This document shows, one piece after another, positions 7,301 to 16,732 of a DNA stretch of 53,710 bases. The DNA comes from Bacillaceae bacterium S4-13-56 (GTDB lineage Bacteria; Bacillota; Bacilli; Bacillales; JAWJLM01): assembly GCA_040191315.1 (NCBI GenBank), contig JAWJLM010000031.1, positions 1 through 53,710 on the forward strand. The letters are read 5' to 3'. The position numbers and the translations under genes are program-made. The notes under the pieces are model-generated. The model did no database searches. It was given only the letters and a program-made list of their open reading frames with translations, and was not told the origin of the DNA. Each line of letters begins with the position of its first letter. Within the stretch, counting starts at the first letter, position 1.

Positions 7301-8611
7301 ATGAGCGTAGAAACCGTACTACCATACGAAAAATCCTATGTCGAATCCTTTTCAACCGGCCGCGGCGAACCACGGTGGATGACTTCACTACGTCAACAGG
7401 CAATTGAAAAGGCAGAACAATTGGCTTTGCCAAAGCCTGAAAAAACAAAAATTACAGATTGGAACTTCTCACGCTTCAAACACTACGTTGAGGGACAATC
7501 TGTTCAGTCTTTTGATGACCTTCCTGCTGAAATCCAGGGGTTGTTGTCAAAGGATGATTTCGCGAAAGCAAATTTATTTATTCAGCGTAACCATACAGCA
7601 GCTTATCTATCTCTATCTGATGACCTGAAGAACAAAGGTGTTATTTTTACAGATATGGCGACTGCACTTAAGGAGCATTCTGACCTTGTTCAACGCTATT
7701 ATATGAAAGAAACTGTTTCCTATGATGAGCATCGTTTAACGGCTCTTCATGCCGCATTAATGAATGGCGGAGCTTTTGTTTATATTCCAAAAAATGTGGA
7801 AGTAGAAAAGCCGCTTCAATCAATTTTCTGGCAAGAAGACCCACAAGCTGCCTTATTTAATCACGTGATCATTGTAGCAGAAGAGGGAAGCTCAGTAACT
7901 TATGTAGAAAATTATATTTCCTTTAATAATGAGGAAGAAGCTTTTGCTAATATTGTGACTGAGGTTATTGCTCATGATCAAGCTAAGGTTTCCTACGGGG
8001 CCGTAGATAATTTTTCAAAAGGAACCACAACCTATGTTAACCGTCGTGGAAACGCACATCGTGATGCTAGAATTGAATGGTCACTTGGTTTAATGAATGA
8101 CGGAAATACAGTTTCTGAAAACGTTACACATTTGCTTGGAGATAATTCTAGTGCAGATGCAAAGTCTGTATCTGTAGGGCGAGGAAATCAAAAGCAAAAC
8201 TTCGTATCAAATATCATTCATTTTGGAAAACATTCCGATGGATATATTTTACAACATGGAGTTATGAAAGACTCAGCAAGTTCTATCTTTAATGGAATTG
8301 GAAAGATTGAACATGGAGCAACAAAGTCAAGTGCAGAGCAAGAATCCCGTGTTCTTATGTTAAGTAAAGATGCACGTGGGGACGCTAATCCAATTCTTCT
8401 TATTGATGAAGATGATGTATCGGCTGGACACGCAGCATCTGTAGGACGTGTAGATCCTGTTCAATTATATTATTTAATGAGTCGCGGTATTACAAAACAA
8501 GAAGCTGAACGCTTGGTTATCCATGGTTTCTTAGCACCTGTTGTTGATCAACTTCCTATTGAATCCGTAAAATCACAACTTAAAGAGGTTATTGAAAGGA
8601 AAGTGCGGTAA
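7301..8611 (+). CDS. sufD: Fe-S assembly protein SufD
   Basis: SufD pairs with SufB and SufC in the scaffold complex and is linked to iron acquisition in the family. The 436-aa protein is largely beta-helical and carries the C-terminal family signature SVGRVDPVQLYYLMSRGITKQEAERLVIHGF. The start at ATG 7301 is preceded by GAGGGGGGAT. An in-frame upstream alternative would run 45 nt into sufC and has no ribosome site of its own. sufS follows directly, with its ATG next to the sufD stop. Confidence 0.97.
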   Translation: MSVETVLPYEKSYVESFSTGRGEPRWMTSLRQQAIEKAEQLALPKPEKTKITDWNFSRFKHYVEGQSVQSFDDLPAEIQGLLSKDDFAKANLFIQRNHTAAYLSLSDDLKNKGVIFTDMATALKEHSDLVQRYYMKETVSYDEHRLTALHAALMNGGAFVYIPKNVEVEKPLQSIFWQEDPQAALFNHVIIVAEEGSSVTYVENYISFNNEEEAFANIVTEVIAHDQAKVSYGAVDNFSKGTTTYVNRRGNAHRDARIEWSLGLMNDGNTVSENVTHLLGDNSSADAKSVSVGRGNQKQNFVSNIIHFGKHSDGYILQHGVMKDSASSIFNGIGKIEHGATKSSAEQESRVLMLSKDARGDANPILLIDEDDVSAGHAASVGRVDPVQLYYLMSRGITKQEAERLVIHGFLAPVVDQLPIESVKSQLKEVIERKVR

Positions 8612-10262
<1,651 letters not shown>

Positions 10263-10281
10263 CGAAAAGGAGGTCATAGGA

Positions 10282-11679
10282 ATGGCTAAAAAAGCTCCCG
10301 AAATTGGAGAATACAAATACGGGTTTCATGAGAGAGACGTGTCCATTTTCAAAACGGAACGCGGATTGACACCTGCTATTGTTGAGGAAATTTCTAAAAT
10401 AAAAAATGAACCGCAGTGGATGTTAGATTTTCGTCTAAAATCATTGGAACATTTTTATAGTATGCCAATGCCTCAATGGGGTGGAGATCTTACAGGTTTA
10501 AACTTTGATGAGATCACTTATTACGTAAAACCATCTGAGAAATCAGAGAAATCTTGGGATGAGGTTCCAGAGGAGATCAAACGAACTTTTGATAAACTTG
10601 GAATTCCCGAAGCTGAACAAAAGTACTTGGCTGGGGTTTCTGCTCAATATGAATCTGAGGTAGTTTATCATAATATGAAAGAAGATCTTCATAAAATGGG
10701 AATCGTGTTTAAGGATACAGATTCTGCGCTTAAAGAAAACGAGGATTTATTTAGGGAGCATTTTGGTAAAACTATTCCACCATCAGATAACAAATTTGCT
10801 GCCCTAAACTCAGCTGTTTGGTCAGGTGGATCTTTTATCTATGTACCAAAGGGAGTAAAAACAGACACTCCGCTGCAAGCATACTTCCGTATTAATTCTG
10901 AGAATATGGGGCAGTTTGAGCGTACGTTAATCATTGTGGATGAAGATGCATCCGTACACTATGTTGAGGGATGTACAGCTCCAGTTTATACAACAAACTC
11001 GCTCCACAGTGCAGTTGTTGAAATCATTATTAAAAAAGGTGGATACTGCCGTTATACTACCATCCAAAACTGGGCAAATAACGTATTTAACCTAGTAACA
11101 AAGCGTGCTGTCTGTGAAGCAAACGCTACAATGGAATGGGTAGATGGGAATATTGGTTCTAAATTAACCATGAAATATCCAGCTGTTATTCTTAAAGGTG
11201 AAGGTGCTCGTGGCATGACATTGTCCATTGCTATTGCTGGTAAGGGGCAACATCAAGACGCTGGAGCAAAAATGCTTCACTTAGCTCCAAACACATCTTC
11301 TACTATTGTTTCTAAGTCCATCTCTAAGCATGGTGGCAAAGTAACATACCGTGGAATCGTTCAATTTGGACGAAAAGCTGATGGCGCACGTTCTAATATC
11401 GAGTGTGATACGTTAATTATGGATAATAAATCTACTTCAGATACGATCCCATATAATGAAATCCTTAATGATAATATTTCTTTGGAGCATGAAGCCAGAG
11501 TATCTAAGGTATCAGAAGAGCAATTGTTCTACCTCATGAGCCGTGGATTAACGCAAGAAGAAGCAACAGAGATGATCGTAATGGGCTTCATCGAACCATT
11601 TACAAAAGAACTTCCAATGGAATATGCGGTTGAAATGAACCGCTTAATCAAGTTCGAGATGGAAGGTTCTATTGGTTAA
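10282..11679 (+). CDS. sufB: Fe-S assembly scaffold SufB, 3' end regenerated at an integration site
   Basis: SufB is the scaffold subunit on which the nascent cluster forms. The 465-aa protein has the expected C-terminal signature [39 protein letters not shown] precedes the ATG at 10282; a longer in-frame extension would overlap sufU without its own ribosome site. The last 36 nt (11644-11679) are repeated at 16733-16768 with two synonymous changes. Those repeats bracket an integrated element, so the terminal codons of sufB lie within the recombination site while the original downstream terminator is now 5 kb away. The protein appears full length. Confidence 0.97.
   Translation: MAKKAPEIGEYKYGFHERDVSIFKTERGLTPAIVEEISKIKNEPQWMLDFRLKSLEHFYSMPMPQWGGDLTGLNFDEITYYVKPSEKSEKSWDEVPEEIKRTFDKLGIPEAEQKYLAGVSAQYESEVVYHNMKEDLHKMGIVFKDTDSALKENEDLFREHFGKTIPPSDNKFAALNSAVWSGGSFIYVPKGVKTDTPLQAYFRINSENMGQFERTLIIVDEDASVHYVEGCTAPVYTTNSLHSAVVEIIIKKGGYCRYTTIQNWANNVFNLVTKRAVCEANATMEWVDGNIGSKLTMKYPAVILKGEGARGMTLSIAIAGKGQHQDAGAKMLHLAPNTSSTIVSKSISKHGGKVTYRGIVQFGRKADGARSNIECDTLIMDNKSTSDTIPYNEILNDNISLEHEARVSKVSEEQLFYLMSRGLTQEEATEMIVMGFIEPFTKELPMEYAVEMNRLIKFEMEGSIG
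11644..11679 (+). other. attL core (sufB side) of the integrated element
   Basis: The sequence TTAATCAAGTTCGA...GGTTAA is identical at 34 of 36 positions to 16733-16768. The two differences (GAG/GAA and ATT/ATC codons) are both synonymous in the sufB frame. Confidence 0.88.
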
Positions 11680-11698
11680 AAATTAAAAACCCTTGATG

Positions 11699-11711
11699 TG
11701 ACGGGGTTTAA
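11699..11711. repeat. Left arm of 13-bp inverted repeat
   Basis: TGACGGGGTTTAA is the exact reverse complement of 16720-16732. The two copies lie just inside the two ends of the element, as integrase arm-type sites do. Confidence 0.6.
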
Positions 11712-11729
11712 CAAATGATATGATGATGT

Positions 11730-11772
11730 TTAAAACGGGGTCGTGCCGATTTTGTGCCGATCCCGTTTTATC
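11730..11772 (-). terminator. Terminator of the integrase gene
   Basis: AAAACGGGGTCG and CGATCCCGTTTT form a 12-bp stem with T runs on either strand. The loop contains the octamer GTGCCGAT twice in tandem. A related TTTGTGCCGA occurs at the other end of the element near 16623. Confidence 0.75.
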
Positions 11773-12499
11773 TTTTGGTGTAGGAAGAGAATTTTTTGAG
11801 TTCTTCTTCATTTTTTTCAGTGATATCCAGGTATGTGTCAGCCGTTGTTTTGATCGTTTTGTGGCCTAACCGCTTGAATACATATTTTATGCTTGCTCCT
11901 GATTCTAAAAGTAGCACTGCATGAGTATGTCTGAATCCATGAGTGCCTTTGTAAGGTACTTTTGCTTTTTTGCAATACTCTTTAATAGTGTCTCGAATGG
12001 TTGATGGAGTTAGATAGTTACCCAAGTAATTCTGAAAGATAATACCATCTTCATTTTGTCTAAACGATTTGTACTTTAGAATGACCTGGTGTTGTTCTAA
12101 CTTAAACTTTTTAAGCTCTTTCAACAGAACCTCATCAAGTGTAATGGTTCGATAGGACGATGTGTTTTTTAATGATGTGAGTTTAACATTGTTGTTATCG
12201 TCCCTGCTGGTTTGCCTTTCTACTGTTAATTTATTTCCTTCAATATCAGTCCATCGTAAAGCCAGAGCTTCGCTGATCCTTAATCCGGTTTGACTCAAAA
12301 AATACATGAGCATGTAGTATAATCGATACTCAGAAAATCGTTGGTGTCTGTATGTCTCCATGAAGTCTAATAGTTGATTCAATTCTTCCAGGGAGAAATA
12401 TTTGATTTCCTTTTTGATTTCAACTTTATCCTTTACTGGAATTCTTAGTTTAGATGTTGGATCCTTATCTAAGATTTTAGAAAAGAAATAGCCCCACAA
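11768..12499 (-). pseudogene. Tyrosine recombinase (integrase), N-terminal domains missing
   Basis: The reading frame gives 243 residues that contain a complete catalytic domain. Visible are the first Arg (TGLRISEALALRW), the HGFRHTHA box, LGHKTIKTT and the nucleophile Tyr in ADTYLDIT. Phage-type integrases of this kind are about 370-400 aa and carry arm-binding and SAM-like core-binding domains first; both are absent. The frame opens inside a terminator hairpin (12485-12515) belonging to the neighbouring secreted-protein gene, so the first residues (MWGYFF) are hairpin sequence. A deletion probably joined the two genes. It is unlikely to recombine alone; the family normally needs all three domains. 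Confidence 0.8.
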
Positions 12500-12515
12500 A
12501 TGTGAGGGCTATTTC
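12485..12515 (-). terminator. Terminator of the secreted protein gene
   Basis: GAAATAGCCC and GGGCTATTTC flank CACAAATGTGA. The hairpin directly follows the stop at 12520 and overlaps the truncated integrase start. Confidence 0.75.
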
Positions 12516-12519
12516 TTAT

Positions 12520-13611
12520 TTAATAACCTGCCTCTTTTAATAACTGGTATAGGATATTAGGGTTAATACCATCTTGTATATAAGGATTGGTGGTCACTCT
12601 CCCATATATGTTTCCATTAAGATCATATATGATTGGTGGGTTTTGAGAATATTCATTAAATGCACTGTATGTCGCATACGGGCTTCCATAAGTACCATAT
12701 TCATTCCATATACTATTACTACGATAAGGGCTTCCGTATGCCCCATATTCGTTGAAGATACTTTCACTATCATATTTATTAGTTGTCAGTTTTCCCAAAT
12801 AAGTACCTTTATGATTATCTGCAATAAGAATTAAAGTAGTTTGATAGTTTGGTTGTGTGGGAGTTATTGGCAAAGTTGCTGAAACAACATTACTAAAATC
12901 AGACTCAACCCCGTTTTTTACTGCAGTAACTTTATAGTACCAAGTCTCTCCAGGGTTTACTCCGGTGTGAATTGCCCCTACTTCAAACTTAGCCTTACTG
13001 TTACTATTTTCTAAAAAAGGTAAGTATGCGCCTTCCATTGAATAATTAAAATATACGTGATAGTAGTCAACATTTTGGTCAATAATCCAATTCACTTTAA
13101 CTTGATCATTAGATGCTAGTGCAACTACCCCTTCTGGAGGAGGGACTATTTTTATATTTGTATCAGTATTGCTTGTATTTATGGTTACTGTTTTTGTGTC
13201 TTGTATCCATCCGACTTTTGCTCCTAAAGATTCACCTATAAATCTTATTGGTACAAGCGTCCTTCCGTTTAGTGCAATTGCTGGTACATCCAATAAATAT
13301 TGCACCCCATTAATTTTTGCTTCTTTTGAATTAAGGGTTAATTCAATTGTTGTAGAACCTTTATGTGCGGTAACCTTTTTCTGTTCTTGGTTCCATTCAA
13401 CGGTAGCTCCAAGACTTTCAAAAACCCCCCTTAATGGAACAAGTGTTCTTTGATCTTTAACAATCGGTGGTTGATCATATTGCTGCTTTTCGCCATTAAT
13501 TACGATAGAAATCTCTTCATTGGCAAAGACGTTTTCTTGAAAGACAAAAAAACCACTTAAGAAAAACAATAATACTAATAATACCTTCTTTTTTGAAGTA
13601 TGCATTAACAT
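12520..13611 (-). CDS. Secreted copper-amine-oxidase-N / FN3 protein with GS-Y repeats
   Basis: The 363-aa protein has a signal peptide (KKKVLLVLLFFLSGFFVF, cleavage likely after VFANE). Next come two beta-strand repeats of the copper amine oxidase N-terminal type, marked by RTLVPLRGVFESLGATV and RTLVPIRFIGESLGAKV. A fibronectin-III-like domain spans roughly 155-245. A C-terminal repeat region carries SIFNEYGAYGSPY, SIWNEYGTYGSPY and SAFNEYSQNPP, a motif seen in assorted Bacillus secreted proteins. The start may be either of two in-frame ATGs six nt apart. It is likely cargo of the integrated element with a cell-surface role. No enzymatic residues are apparent. Confidence 0.82.
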   Translation of the reverse strand: MLMHTSKKKVLLVLLFFLSGFFVFQENVFANEEISIVINGEKQQYDQPPIVKDQRTLVPLRGVFESLGATVEWNQEQKKVTAHKGSTTIELTLNSKEAKINGVQYLLDVPAIALNGRTLVPIRFIGESLGAKVGWIQDTKTVTINTSNTDTNIKIVPPPEGVVALASNDQVKVNWIIDQNVDYYHVYFNYSMEGAYLPFLENSNSKAKFEVGAIHTGVNPGETWYYKVTAVKNGVESDFSNVVSATLPITPTQPNYQTTLILIADNHKGTYLGKLTTNKYDSESIFNEYGAYGSPYRSNSIWNEYGTYGSPYATYSAFNEYSQNPPIIYDLNGNIYGRVTTNPYIQDGINPNILYQLLKEAGY

Positions 13612-13727
13612 TCACCGCCCTTATTTTGTATTTATAAACTTTTAATAGATTCTTAATGTTGTTTCCTAAAATTTTGTTCTTCTTTTATTTTAACATTATT
13701 TCTTCTAAATATTTCCTATAATTAATT

Positions 13728-14068
13728 TTATTCATATGCTCCCTCAGTCTTTATATAAGTTATCATGCTTGGGAACCTTTCATCCGCACTTTCCCTCGAG
13801 TATTCCGATCCATCATCCAAACTATCAAGGGCTAAACTCACAGGGTCCTGCTTAATTTTCCCCATTCGTATTTATGCATCAAAACACCAAAGTCATCCTT
13901 TGACATTGGTTCAAATTCATCCATTAATTCAATGATTTTTATAATCTTATTACGAGCGTCTTTTATCGTATAGTCCGATTGTTCATCTATTAAATAAATT
14001 GCCAAAGATAATAGCTTTCCCATTGCTTTATTTCAGTCGTAATTCTCATGTAATTCCTCAAGATCCAT
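13728..14068 (-). pseudogene. Broken small gene: in-frame TGA plus frameshift
   Basis: An ATG at 14068 overlaps the end of the HTH gene and follows GATTGAGG. It opens a frame reading MDLEELHENYD, then TGA at codon 12 (14033-14035), then NKAMGKLLSLAIYLIDEQS and onward to a stop at 13838. A second lesion is likely at the A run 13856-13859. Adding one base would continue HKYEWGK into IKQDPVSLALDSLDDGSEY and on to a stop at 13728. The restored product would be about 113 aa, acidic and partly helical, of unknown function. The remaining intact piece from ATG 14023 is 61 aa with a weak ribosome site. Programmed recoding is possible but two lesions favour decay. Confidence 0.6.
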
Positions 14069-14282
14069 CCTCAATCACTTCCTCTAAGAGTTCTTTGATG
14101 TCCTTATCTAATAACGCAGCTAATGTAGCAAGTGTAGTAGCTGGAATAGGTGTATATCCTCTAAGATATCTCTTAACTGTGTTCTTATGTACTTTTAATT
14201 CTTCTGCTATATAATCCATTACAAATTTTTTCTTAATCAATTCTTCAGCATATTCACCTTTAAATCTATACTTTTTCGCCAT
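14058..14282 (-). CDS. Small HTH transcriptional regulator
   Basis: The 74-aa protein has a Cro/CI-like helix-turn-helix around residues 24-45 (MDYIAEELKVHKNTVKRYLRG), followed by a helical IPATTLATLAALLDKDIKEL segment typical of XRE-type regulators. It is transcribed divergently from the actin-like gene, with palindromic sites between them. It may therefore repress the segregation operon and itself, by analogy with other mobile-element regulators. Its 3' end overlaps the broken gene by 11 nt. Confidence 0.75.
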   Translation of the reverse strand: MAKKYRFKGEYAEELIKKKFVMDYIAEELKVHKNTVKRYLRGYTPIPATTLATLAALLDKDIKELLEEVIEDGS

Positions 14283-14350
14283 TTATATCACCCTTGTTAC
14301 TAATTCTATTCAAATTTGTTTTATCCTCTAATCAATTAAGGTTAAAATAG

Positions 14351-14451
14351 TGACCAAATTTGGTCATATTATGAAACCATAGCCCATAGCATTTATTAAC
14401 AGGTTAATAATCTTTGAATTTACTAGTTTAGTGTTATTAACCCATTAATAA
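14351..14451. promoter_or_regulatory. Palindrome cluster upstream of the actin-like gene
   Basis: Three palindromes lie in the divergent region. TGACCAAATTTGGTCA at 14351-14366 is a perfect 16-mer. TTATTAAC-AG-GTTAATAA lies at 14393-14410 and TTATTAA-CCCA-TTAATAA at 14434-14451. The last two are related and end just before the AGGAGGG of the actin-like gene. They are candidate operators or a centromere. The GACCAA half-site recurs as direct repeats at 15532-15560. Confidence 0.7.
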
Positions 14452-14469
14452 ATAGGAGGGATAGATAGG

Positions 14470-15276
14470 ATGACGACTATCATTGGTGGTGACGTGGGGA
14501 AGTATCGAACGAGGTTGGTGTCTGGATTCAATAAGCATGTTCATTCATCTAGAATTATTAGACATGACGATTCTAAAATACTCCACGATTTAAAGGATGG
14601 AAAAGACTTTTTAGTCGATTTCAATAAGCAAAAATATTTTGTTGGGGATCTGGCCAAGAGAGAGGGGAAGTTCCACATTCAGTACCGAAACACTTCAAAG
14701 GTGCATTATACTACTCTTATCAATCTCATTTGTGGATTGGATAACTTTAAAGATGACAATTTTAAGATTGTACTTAATACACCTATAGGCAACAAAGATA
14801 AATCTGAGATTAAAACTCTCAAAAAACTAATTAAAGGAGAGCATAGGATTCCAATTAACGGTGAGGGAAAAAAGATTAATATCGAAGAGGTTGGGATATG
14901 GGTAGAAGGTGGAACTGGTTTCTTTGCTCAACCTCGAGGAGGGATTGTCCAGGGATTTGACTTTGGCTCTACTACCACAAATGTATTTTTTTTTGAAGAT
15001 CGCTATTTCATAAATGAAAAGAGTTTAACCATTCCGTATGGGATTGAAAACTCTAAAGAAATTGCTAAAAATCCATGTGCTTTCATGGAATCTATCTATT
15101 CTCAATTGTCCAATGATTATCAGCCAATGAATGACACCTTGGTATTGGGAGGTGGTCATAGAGTTATGTTCGATTTTGTTAAAGAATACTACCCTAAAGC
15201 TTACTTATCGGATGATCCCGATTTTGACACAGCAAAGGGATTATACGTATTAGCGAGGAATCAATATGGCCGATAA
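14470..15276 (+). CDS. Actin-like plasmid segregation ATPase (ParM/AlfA type)
   Basis: The 268-aa protein has the actin/Hsp70 ATPase signatures: phosphate 1 IIGGDVGKYRTR at the N-terminus, phosphate 2 GFDFGSTTTNVFF at about 160-172 and adenosine LVLGGGHRV near 222. Its size is close to AlfA-type proteins, which are shorter than R1 ParM. Such proteins form filaments that push or move plasmid DNA through a ParR adaptor. The next gene overlaps by 11 nt and looks like that adaptor. AGGAGGG lies 10 nt before the ATG. No disruption is visible. Its presence in an integrated element implies either a formerly autonomous plasmid or a role after excision. Confidence 0.85.
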   Translation: MTTIIGGDVGKYRTRLVSGFNKHVHSSRIIRHDDSKILHDLKDGKDFLVDFNKQKYFVGDLAKREGKFHIQYRNTSKVHYTTLINLICGLDNFKDDNFKIVLNTPIGNKDKSEIKTLKKLIKGEHRIPINGEGKKINIEEVGIWVEGGTGFFAQPRGGIVQGFDFGSTTTNVFFFEDRYFINEKSLTIPYGIENSKEIAKNPCAFMESIYSQLSNDYQPMNDTLVLGGGHRVMFDFVKEYYPKAYLSDDPDFDTAKGLYVLARNQYGR

Positions 15277-15505
15277 ATATGAAAGATTACAGTGTCCTTT
15301 AAATAAAGAAATTCCAGAGCAGGCGGATCTGTACAAATATGTAATTGACCAAACTGGAGGGAAAGGAATAGGTGAGTTTTTGAGGAGTTTAATCCGTCTG
15401 CATAGAGAGGGGAGGTTGATTCTAACTCAACTTAACTTTGAGCAAGTAAATACAGATCCAGTAATTGAGGAGGATACCAATTACATGGATAACCTGGTCT
15501 TATAA
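15266..15505 (+). CDS. ParR-like DNA-binding adaptor
   Basis: The 79-aa protein overlaps the actin-like gene by 11 nt. Its N-terminal half (KYERLQCPLNKEIPEQADLY, then a helix and GIGEFLRSLIRLHREG) has the strand-helix-helix pattern of ribbon-helix-helix ParR proteins. The acidic C-terminus (PVIEEDTNYMD) could contact filaments, as ParR tails do. The identification rests on position, size and pattern rather than on a clear sequence match. It is followed by four direct GACCAA/T repeats that could be its centromere. Confidence 0.6.
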   Translation: MADKYERLQCPLNKEIPEQADLYKYVIDQTGGKGIGEFLRSLIRLHREGRLILTQLNFEQVNTDPVIEEDTNYMDNLVL

Positions 15506-15530
15506 ACCTTCTCCCCATCCAAAAAAGGAG

Positions 15531-15560
15531 TGACCAAACGACCAAGAGACCAACGACCAT
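15531..15560 (+). repeat. Four GACCAA/T direct repeats (iteron or centromere-like)
   Basis: GACCAA occurs at 15532, 15540 and 15548, and GACCAT at 15555, with spacings of 8, 8 and 7 nt. The array lies between the ParR-like gene and the next gene. The same half-site forms the palindrome at 14351-14366. Confidence 0.75.
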
Positions 15561-15609
15561 GAGCTTTTTTTACTTTTCACTTAAATTTGTAAGAAGGGAG
15601 AGATGTAAA

Positions 15610-16044
15610 GTGAGAGAGTCAACTTTATTTGAGAGACCAACTGTAGCTGTTAAACCTAAAATTTATACGCAAAAAACTCCAACAAAAAAAACTCGTAAAA
15701 CTCGATCAGATAAAAAGCATGACATTAAGCTTAAACTTTCCAAAGAAGATAAGCAGCTGCTCAAATTAAAAGCTATGGATCATCATATGAGTATCACAGC
15801 TTTTGCTTCGCAGGTAGTAAAACAGGAGCTTATTCGCGAGCAAGATTCAGAAGACAAGGAATACCCGAAGGATGGATCCTTCGTCCATGTAGTTTTGGAA
15901 AATGGTTTTTTTGAGATGGTAAAGACCTTATCTACAGAATGGGATTTGTCATATAGAAAGACGACCCATCGAGTTGTTAAGCATTATATTGATCGTCAGC
16001 TTGGTCCAAAAATAAAGGACTGGAGGGAAACAAATGCAATTTAG
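15610..16044 (+). CDS. Basic protein with ribbon-helix-helix-like segment
   Basis: Starting at GTG 15610 (GGGAG 9 nt upstream), the product is 144 aa. The first ~45 residues are basic and disordered-looking (KIYTQKTPTKKTRKTRSDKK). KHDIKLKLSKEDKQLLKLKA then resembles the strand and first helix of a ribbon-helix-helix domain, with ITAFASQVVKQEL as the second helix. An upstream extension to 15559 is rejected because it would run through the GACCAA repeats. A second helical region (DLSYRKTTHRVVKHYIDRQL) follows. It may bind DNA in partition or copy control of the element. Confidence 0.65.
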   Translation: MRESTLFERPTVAVKPKIYTQKTPTKKTRKTRSDKKHDIKLKLSKEDKQLLKLKAMDHHMSITAFASQVVKQELIREQDSEDKEYPKDGSFVHVVLENGFFEMVKTLSTEWDLSYRKTTHRVVKHYIDRQLGPKIKDWRETNAI

Positions 16045-16048
16045 TTAG

Positions 16049-16396
16049 GTGAATGTGATTGAGGAAGAAGAGTGGATATTAGCCAATCGTAGGGAATCAG
16101 AATCAATGAAGTTAGTTGGGAGACTATTTTACAGAATGCTTTACCCTCGTAATCCTATGCATACTTTCTCTTTTTACGTCCCAAAGTACCTTTATTTAAG
16201 AGGTGTCTCATTTGCTGAAGATATAGCTTATGAAACTGAAAAGGATTTTGACATAGGAAATTTAACTTCTTTATTATATAAAGACTTTTTGGAGTATGTG
16301 AAAAGAACGAATAATATCCATAGTGTATTTACAAGACTCAAAGCTGGGGATTTAAGTCCAACATCAATCAAGCCGTATCAATCTGAGGATGTATAA
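16049..16396 (+). CDS. Hypothetical protein of the integrated element
   Basis: The 115-aa product (beginning VNVIEEEEWILANRRESES) has no recognised domain. It is soluble and mixed-charge. GTG 16049 has no good ribosome site. In the same frame, ATG 16034 has GGAGGG six nt upstream and overlaps the preceding gene, but the frame then meets TAG after MQFS. Either the true start is GTG 16049, reached by re-initiation, or an original start at 16034 has been separated by a nonsense mutation. It overlaps the next gene by 8 nt. Confidence 0.55.
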   Translation: MNVIEEEEWILANRRESESMKLVGRLFYRMLYPRNPMHTFSFYVPKYLYLRGVSFAEDIAYETEKDFDIGNLTSLLYKDFLEYVKRTNNIHSVFTRLKAGDLSPTSIKPYQSEDV

Positions 16397-16622
16397 TGGA
16401 GTTCTTTTTGAAGAATTAAGAGGTTATGAGGAGATAAGGACCAGGATTGAACATAAAGATGCGCTAAGAGGAGAGTTTCTCCTTCGAGATATGTTAGGAA
16501 TTTATCAGGACCACAGTATTACTCTTGAGAATATCCTAGAAATAGTCTATTGTGACTTTATCGATGATTATAGAAAAGGATTGATCAAAAGACCAATCCA
16601 AAAGGTTATTCAATATTTGTAA
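16389..16622 (+). CDS. Hypothetical protein of the integrated element
   Basis: The 77-aa product (MYNGVLFEELRGYEEIR...) is helical and charged, with no domain I recognise. It overlaps the previous gene by 8 nt, indicating one operon with the genes from 14470 onward. It is the last gene before the right end of the element. A helical LENILEIVYCDFIDDYRKGL stretch is the only notable segment. A replication or excision role is conceivable from position alone and is not supported by sequence. Confidence 0.55.
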   Translation: MYNGVLFEELRGYEEIRTRIEHKDALRGEFLLRDMLGIYQDHSITLENILEIVYCDFIDDYRKGLIKRPIQKVIQYL

Positions 16623-16719
16623 TTTGTGCCGACACAGATTGGAAAGGTTTAAAAATCTATGAAACTATAAATCTTAAAAACGTTGATTTATCGCCATTTG
16701 TATAATTGTTTATAAACGT

Positions 16720-16732
16720 TTAAACCCCGTCA
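16720..16732. repeat. Right arm of 13-bp inverted repeat
   Basis: TTAAACCCCGTCA is the exact inverse of 11699-11711 and abuts the attR core directly. Confidence 0.6.

Noticed and set aside
13169-13453. 94-codon plus-strand reading frame
   Set aside because: It is antisense to the CuAO-N repeats of the secreted protein and lacks a ribosome site.
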